A DNA stretch of 10,050 nt. It comes from Coriobacteriales bacterium. Lineage in GTDB: Bacteria; Actinomycetota; Coriobacteriia; Coriobacteriales; UBA8131. The position numbers and the translations under genes were made by a program. The stretch is taken from assembly GCA_031254255.1 (NCBI GenBank), contig JAIRUT010000123.1, positions 1 through 10,050 on the forward strand. Reading direction: 5' to 3'. Of the stretch, positions 6,545-10,050 are shown in pieces. A model generated the notes under the pieces. The model saw only the letters and a list, made by a program, of their open reading frames with translations, had not been told where the DNA came from and did no database searches. Within the stretch, counting starts at the first letter, position 1, and each line of letters opens with the position of its first letter.

Positions 6545-7345
6545 ATGAAGCTGATTACAGAATCTGATATGAAACAAATTATCAAAACCGGCGATGGCAT
6601 TGTTGGTGGGGAGCTCTTTCTCTCTGAAGACTGTATGCTGACGCCATCAGCCCAAGCCATTGCCATCGATTTCAAATTGAAACTGAAGCAGAATGGAAAG
6701 GTAGACGGAGGCTGGATCAAAAACATCAGGGGCGAATCCGGCAAGGGCAAAAGGCCCGAAGCTGGAAAGCCTTGTGCTGGCAAGAGTGAATCCGGCAAAG
6801 ACGGAGCTGGAACGGACAGGACTGGAAAGCCTGACCATATGACCCAGCTGAATGCCATGACTCTGGTGGCCAAAGACAATGCCCGTATCCGTCTGCGTGG
6901 AGAGATCGACCTGCTCATAGCAGAGCTGTTGAAAGTTCAGATGCGAGCTGCCGGGCTGAGTCAGCAGTTGGTTGAAGATCTGGAAGATGTCTACCGTTTT
7001 ATCGGGAAGATCTCGCGTGCGGAGGTACGAGACGAACCTTTTGAGGTCGCCGAGGTCATCGGATTGGACTATTGCAAGGTTCGAGAAATCTCCCATCACC
7101 CCCAGCAGTATTTCAGCAGAGGACATCTGTTTGACATCTCTTATCGTGATGGCGAACTGACTGTTTTGCTGAATGGCCTCCGGGCCCTGTCGCGGCGTTG
7201 CGAGTTGACATTTTATGAGGCTTTCAAAGAAGCAGACGGTACAGTGTCGAGGCCGGATCTGATGGAAGCCTACAACCGCCTCTCCTCCATTCTTTACATC
7301 CTCTGCCTGCGGGCGGTTTCCGGTCAATACGAGGTGCAGTCATGA
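6545..7345 (+). CDS. eutT: Corrinoid adenosyltransferase EutT, type without the metal-binding motif
   Basis: EutT transfers the adenosyl group of ATP to cob(I)alamin, making the coenzyme for EutBC. With the ATG at 6545 the product is 266 residues (E. coli 267), and the N-terminus MKLITESDM aligns with known EutT. Residues 1-45 hold an LIT...LTP module (LTP at 32-34). Residues 61-98 are a Gly/Lys-rich linker. The helical adenosyltransferase part includes ARIRLRGEIDLLIAELL and the C-terminal YNRLSSILYIL (Asn244-Arg245 conserved). The HX11CCX2C metal site of enterobacterial EutT is absent: cysteines are isolated, with no CC pair. That fits the metal-independent EutT class described from Listeria and other Firmicutes. 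The stop overlaps the next start by four bases, indicating translational coupling with pduL. Confidence 0.9.
   Translation: MKLITESDMKQIIKTGDGIVGGELFLSEDCMLTPSAQAIAIDFKLKLKQNGKVDGGWIKNIRGESGKGKRPEAGKPCAGKSESGKDGAGTDRTGKPDHMTQLNAMTLVAKDNARIRLRGEIDLLIAELLKVQMRAAGLSQQLVEDLEDVYRFIGKISRAEVRDEPFEVAEVIGLDYCKVREISHHPQQYFSRGHLFDISYRDGELTVLLNGLRALSRRCELTFYEAFKEADGTVSRPDLMEAYNRLSSILYILCLRAVSGQYEVQS
6734..6832 (+). repeat. Degenerate repeats in the eutT linker
   Basis: GAATCCGGCAA occurs at 6734-6744 and 6788-6798, and CTGGAAAGCCT at 6762-6772 and 6822-6832. Together with related GGCAAG/GCTGG words they build a linker of about 38 residues rich in Gly, Lys, Ala and Ser. The two pairs have different spacings (54 and 60 bases), so this is a decayed or patchwork duplication rather than a clean tandem array. 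Confidence 0.5.
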
Positions 7346-7992
7346 GTAATCAAATAGATGTATTAACCGAAACGCTGACCGATCTGGTACTGGACCGTCT
7401 ACGCACCGGTCTGGCCGCTGAAGGCTGGTTTCAGGTGGAAGCCTCCGGTCGCCATGTGCATTTATGCGTTGACGATGCCAAGGCACTGTTTGGTGATGAC
7501 TATGCACTGACTTGGATAAAGGACCTCTCTCAACCCGGCCAGTTTGTCGGCAAGCAACGAATGTCCGTGGTCGGGCCAGCTGGACGTCTGGACAATGTCG
7601 TCGTCATTGGGCCGGAGCGTGAGCGGACACAGATAGAGGTATCCATGACTGATGCCCGTCTGCTGGGCGTCAACCCACCTTTTCGGGACAGCGGTAATCT
7701 TGCCGACACACCAAGTATCAGGATCGAGAACGGAGATATTGCAGTGGCGACGCGTGGCGGCCTGATCGTTGCGGAACGCCACATTCACATGCGTCCGGAG
7801 GCTGCTCAAGCCTTGGGCCTGAAGGATGGTGACCGCGTGGACTTCGCTTTGGATTCCCCGCGCCCACTGACCTTTCGGGATGTCAAGGTGCGTGTCTTAG
7901 AGACTGCAAGCAATTTCATGCATATCGATTATGACGAGGCCAATGCCGCAGGATTCAGTCCAGGTATGTTCGGTTCAATCAAACGGAATTGA
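7342..7992 (+). CDS. pduL: PduL-type phosphotransacylase (EutD role)
   Basis: PduL converts acyl-CoA plus phosphate to acyl-phosphate and CoA. This regenerates CoA inside the compartment and lets acetate kinase make ATP. The 216-residue product has two related PduL domains. Probable metal-ligand histidines lie in GRHVHL (His38, His40) and ERHIHM (His147, His149), with His194 in NFMHIDYDEANA. Other signatures are GPAGRLDNVVVIGPERERTQIEVSMTDARLLGV, with conserved arginines, and RDSGNL. Residues 1-24 look like an amphipathic helix (SNQIDVLTETLTDLVLDRL), as in PduL proteins with an N-terminal encapsulation peptide. In Firmicutes eut clusters this gene is often called eutD although it is unrelated to Pta-type EutD. 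Its ATG overlaps the eutT stop (ATGA, 7342-7345). Confidence 0.93.
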   Translation: MSNQIDVLTETLTDLVLDRLRTGLAAEGWFQVEASGRHVHLCVDDAKALFGDDYALTWIKDLSQPGQFVGKQRMSVVGPAGRLDNVVVIGPERERTQIEVSMTDARLLGVNPPFRDSGNLADTPSIRIENGDIAVATRGGLIVAERHIHMRPEAAQALGLKDGDRVDFALDSPRPLTFRDVKVRVLETASNFMHIDYDEANAAGFSPGMFGSIKRN

Positions 7993-8016
7993 AATCGGCA
8001 GGTTAGGAGAACAGAT

Positions 8017-8394
8017 ATGGACATTGAGAGGCTGACCGAAGAGGTCATCCGCCGACTCTTGGAGAGAATTCGTCAGGAGGAAGCTTATAAGATCGAAGAG
8101 GCTATTGGCCAAGTGAAAGCCTGCATGACCGAAGTAGCTGCATCCGAGGCACCCCAGACAGTGGGGGAGAGCCCCTGTTGCTGCCCGACAGTGGGCAACG
8201 TAGTTGCGACAGGCAGCTCGGATACAGCTGGCAGCTCTGCAGAAGCAAGCTCTAAAAAACAGCTCATCACGGAAGAAAAAGCGAGACAGGTGCCTGCAGG
8301 CAGCAAGGTTATTTATCCCAAGGGCAGCATCATCACGCCGTTGGCCAAAGACATGTTCAAAGAGCGTGGAGTTTGCTTCGAGCTCGAACAATAA
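8017..8394 (+). CDS. Small uncharacterised BMC-operon protein with EutQ/EutT-like LIT-TP module
   Basis: I do not recognise a named family for this 125-residue protein. Three parts are visible. Residues 1-35 form a charged amphipathic helix ([20 protein letters not shown]...), similar in style to BMC encapsulation peptides. Residues 36-79 are a low-complexity Ala/Ser/Thr/Gly linker with a Cys triplet (Cys54-56) and Cys36. Residues 80-125 form a compact module, [17 protein letters not shown] followed by [19 protein letters not shown]. That module resembles the N-termini of EutQ (LIT..DIR...IITPEAREVA) and EutT (LITESDM...LTPSA) as I recall them. The start has AGGAGA at 8005-8010. Its place after pduL corresponds to a hypothetical gene in Listeria-type eut clusters. 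A role as cargo, scaffold or corrinoid/metal handling is conjecture. Confidence 0.85.
   Translation: MDIERLTEEVIRRLLERIRQEEAYKIEEAIGQVKACMTEVAASEAPQTVGESPCCCPTVGNVVATGSSDTAGSSAEASSKKQLITEEKARQVPAGSKVIYPKGSIITPLAKDMFKERGVCFELEQ
8152..8207 (+). repeat. Cluster of overlapping inverted repeats inside the small gene
   Basis: Four short stems fall in 56 bases: CCCCA 8152-8156 with TGGGG 8162-8166; GGGG 8164-8167 with CCCC 8172-8175; TGCCC 8182-8186 with GGGCA 8193-8197; GCAAC 8195-8199 with GTTGC 8203-8207. GTTGC also occurs at 8177-8181 and GACAGTGGG is repeated at 8157 and 8187. Several stems are mutually exclusive. They lie in the linker-coding part of the gene, about 230-290 bases before pntA. 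Confidence 0.55.
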
Positions 8395-8438
8395 ACAACG
8401 CGAACAATACACGTATAGGTATAGATAGGAGAGTATCA

Positions 8439-10016
8439 ATGAGAATTGGTATTCCTCATGAAACAAAAAAAGGTGAGGCCCGAGTCGCTGGGACACCGAA
8501 AACGGTAACCCAGTTGATCAAATTGGGTTATACGGTCTGTGTGGAAGCCGGCGCCGGTTCCTCGTCCTCATTTCCCGACAAGGACTACATCTCGGCTGGG
8601 GCTGAAATAGCCGATCGAGAAACCGTCTGGGATTCCGATATAGTCACCAAGATCAACGCACCAAGCGATGAAGAGATTGATATGCTGCATGAAGGGGCAA
8701 CGCTCATCTCCATGCTTGATGCTCCGCGCGCGCCGCAACTGCTTCAGAAACTGGCTGACAAAGGCATCGATGCCCTGGCCATGGATGCGGTGCCCCGCAT
8801 CTCCCGCGCCCAATCTCTGGATGTCATCTCTTCGATGGCCAACATCGGCGGTTATCGGGCGGTTATTGAGGCCTCGAACCTCTTCGGGTCCTTCTTTACC
8901 GGTCAGGTGACGGCTGCAGGCAAGGTGCCTCCCGCCAAGGTCTTTGTATCTGGTACCGGAGTGGCCGGCTTGGCTGCCATCGGTACGGCCCGCTCCCTCG
9001 GAGCCATTGTTCGGGCTACGGATATCCGTGCCGAGACAGCCGAACAGGTGGAATCGATGGGCGCAGAGTTCGTGGCCGTGGCCTCAGCCGACCAACAGCT
9101 AAGCTCAGATGGCTACGCCAAGGAGGCCACAGAGGACTATGCCGCCGCCGCCGCGCGGATGTATACCGAACAATGCAAGGAGATGGATATAATCATCACC
9201 ACTGCCCAGATTCCCGGGCGAGCCGCTCCTCGTCTTCTGACCGAGGAGATGGTGGCTTCCATGAAGCCTGGATCGGTGATTGTCGACATGGCTGCCTCCA
9301 GTGGTGGCAATGTCGCTGGTTCGGTGGCCGATCAGGTGGTGGTCACCGACAATGGTGTGAAGATCATCGGCTATACCGATCTGCCGGGACGTCTTCCCAC
9401 CCAGGCCTCCCAGATGTTTGCCACTAACATCCTGAACCTGCTGAAGCTCGTGACTCCGGCCAAGGACGGTCAACTGACCTTGGACACTGAGGACGTCGTG
9501 CAGCGGGGCATGCTGGTCAGTCGCGAACATCAGGTGACTTGGCCGCCTCCGGAGATCTCTGTTTCAGCCGCTCCGGCAGCTGCAGCAGCTACGTCTCCAC
9601 AGGCGCCGGTTGAGAAGAAGGAAAAGAAGCGGCTGGATCGCCGTGTCCTCTATGTCGGAGCCGGGCTTCTGGCGGCGCTTTTCATGGTTCTCTTCTTTAT
9701 TTCCCCGGAAAGCCTGCTCGGGCACTTTATGGTGTTGATGCTTTCTGTGGTCATCGGCTTTTATGTCATCGGCAATGTATCCCATTCCCTGCATACCCCA
9801 TTGATGAGCGTGACCAATGCCATCTCCGGAATCATCGTTGTCGGCTGTTTGAACGGCCTGCAACTGTTGAACAGGGATCTACCCCTGACTGATCCGATCA
9901 ATCTGGCCATCTCGATAATCTCGATTGCTGGCATCGGCTTGGCCTCGATCAATGTCTTTGGTGGATTTACCGTGACTCAGCGAATGTTGAACATGTTCAG
10001 AAAGGGGCAAAAATGA
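8439..10016 (+). CDS. pntA: Proton-translocating NAD(P)+ transhydrogenase subunit alpha PntA
   Basis: PntA carries the NAD(H)-binding domain and part of the membrane domain of the transhydrogenase, which exchanges hydride between NADH and NADP+ coupled to proton movement. The start at 8439 (MRIGIPHE) aligns with E. coli PntA and has TAGGAGAG at 8426-8433; a longer frame from 8373 would overlap the previous gene. The product is 525 residues (E. coli 510). Signatures are [24 protein letters not shown], the Rossmann motif GTGVAG at 172-177, [15 protein letters not shown] and [14 protein letters not shown]. An Ala/Pro linker (about 375-395) leads to four predicted membrane segments (about 403-421, 427-447, 455-480, 487-510), including [20 protein letters not shown] and [14 protein letters not shown]. 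This is the undivided E. coli-type alpha subunit, not the split PntAA/PntAB form. Finding it in a eut operon is unusual. Confidence 0.96.
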   Translation: MRIGIPHETKKGEARVAGTPKTVTQLIKLGYTVCVEAGAGSSSSFPDKDYISAGAEIADRETVWDSDIVTKINAPSDEEIDMLHEGATLISMLDAPRAPQLLQKLADKGIDALAMDAVPRISRAQSLDVISSMANIGGYRAVIEASNLFGSFFTGQVTAAGKVPPAKVFVSGTGVAGLAAIGTARSLGAIVRATDIRAETAEQVESMGAEFVAVASADQQLSSDGYAKEATEDYAAAAARMYTEQCKEMDIIITTAQIPGRAAPRLLTEEMVASMKPGSVIVDMAASSGGNVAGSVADQVVVTDNGVKIIGYTDLPGRLPTQASQMFATNILNLLKLVTPAKDGQLTLDTEDVVQRGMLVSREHQVTWPPPEISVSAAPAAAAATSPQAPVEKKEKKRLDRRVLYVGAGLLAALFMVLFFISPESLLGHFMVLMLSVVIGFYVIGNVSHSLHTPLMSVTNAISGIIVVGCLNGLQLLNRDLPLTDPINLAISIISIAGIGLASINVFGGFTVTQRMLNMFRKGQK

Positions 10017-10050
10017 GGTCATCTTTAAGTGACGGTGCCTTCATCGTCTC
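10013..10050 (+). CDS. pntB: Start of PntB, transhydrogenase subunit beta (partial)
   Basis: An ATG at 10013-10015 overlaps the pntA stop (ATGA, 10013-10016) and stays open to the window end, reading [19 protein letters not shown] at 10001-10007 serves as ribosome binding site. E. coli PntB begins with a short polar stretch leading into LVTAAYIVAAIL, and this fragment fits that pattern. PntB supplies the rest of the membrane domain and the NADP(H)-binding domain. Only 12 codons are visible, so the call rests mostly on the invariable pairing with pntA. Confidence 0.7.
   Translation, partial: MRSSLSDGAFIV

Noticed and set aside
8152-8197. Tandem hairpins with GACAG/GACAGT loops as a EutV (ANTAR) binding site
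   Set aside because: The loops do not have A at position 1 and G at position 4, loop sizes differ (five and six), and the site is inside a coding region.
8411-8425. TATAGGTATAGAT as a -10 element for a separate pntA promoter
   Set aside because: No recognisable -35 lies 16-18 bases upstream, and the stretch ends at the ribosome binding site, leaving little room for a 5' end. An internal promoter is not excluded.
8373-8438. N-terminal extension of pntA overlapping the small gene
   Set aside because: PntA proteins begin at MRIGIP; the 8439 start has TAGGAGAG and the extension is unlike any PntA.

Overview
The window is one continuous plus-strand operon for a bacterial microcompartment (BMC) of the ethanolamine-utilization (eut) type. 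In order it holds eutA, eutB, eutC, eutL, eutE, eutM, eutT, a pduL-type phosphotransacylase, a small uncharacterised protein, pntA, and the first codons of pntB. Gaps between genes are short (four-base overlaps to 94 nt). Nearly every start has a strong AGGAG-like ribosome binding site. No rRNA, tRNA, insertion sequence, CRISPR array or phage gene is visible, and no stretch over 300 nt lacks a gene.

Organism: the order A-B-C-L-E-M-T-PduL-small protein resembles, from memory, the Listeria/Clostridioides (Firmicutes) eut clusters more than the enterobacterial one. The EutT lacks the cysteine metal-binding motif, which also fits the Firmicutes class. The DNA looks moderately GC-rich (mid-50s percent by eye, not computed), so this is not a typical low-GC Firmicute. 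An anaerobic or facultative Gram-positive-like bacterium is my best guess. I cannot name a genus.

How the genes work together: EutBC is an adenosylcobalamin-dependent ammonia-lyase that turns a vicinal amino alcohol into an aldehyde plus ammonia. EutA reactivates it and EutT supplies adenosylcobalamin. EutE oxidises the aldehyde to acyl-CoA with NAD+, and PduL converts acyl-CoA to acyl-phosphate. EutL (trimer) and EutM (hexamer) are shell proteins. EutC, EutE, PduL and the small protein each carry a terminal amphipathic helix of the kind that targets cargo into BMCs. A membrane proton-translocating transhydrogenase (PntAB) follows in the same transcription direction, where eutN/eutH/eutQ would be expected in Firmicutes. 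It would link NADH made by the pathway to NADPH and the proton gradient.

Most notable points: (1) EutB aligns without gaps to E. coli EutB through the substrate pocket and keeps Arg160, Asn193, Glu287 and Asp362, but has Leu at Gln162 and Val at Met392, so the substrate may not be ethanolamine. (2) pntAB is embedded in the BMC operon. (3) A 125-residue protein carries a C-terminal 'LIT...TP' module also present at the N-termini of EutT and EutQ. All functional statements are inferred from recalled family sequences; no search was run.
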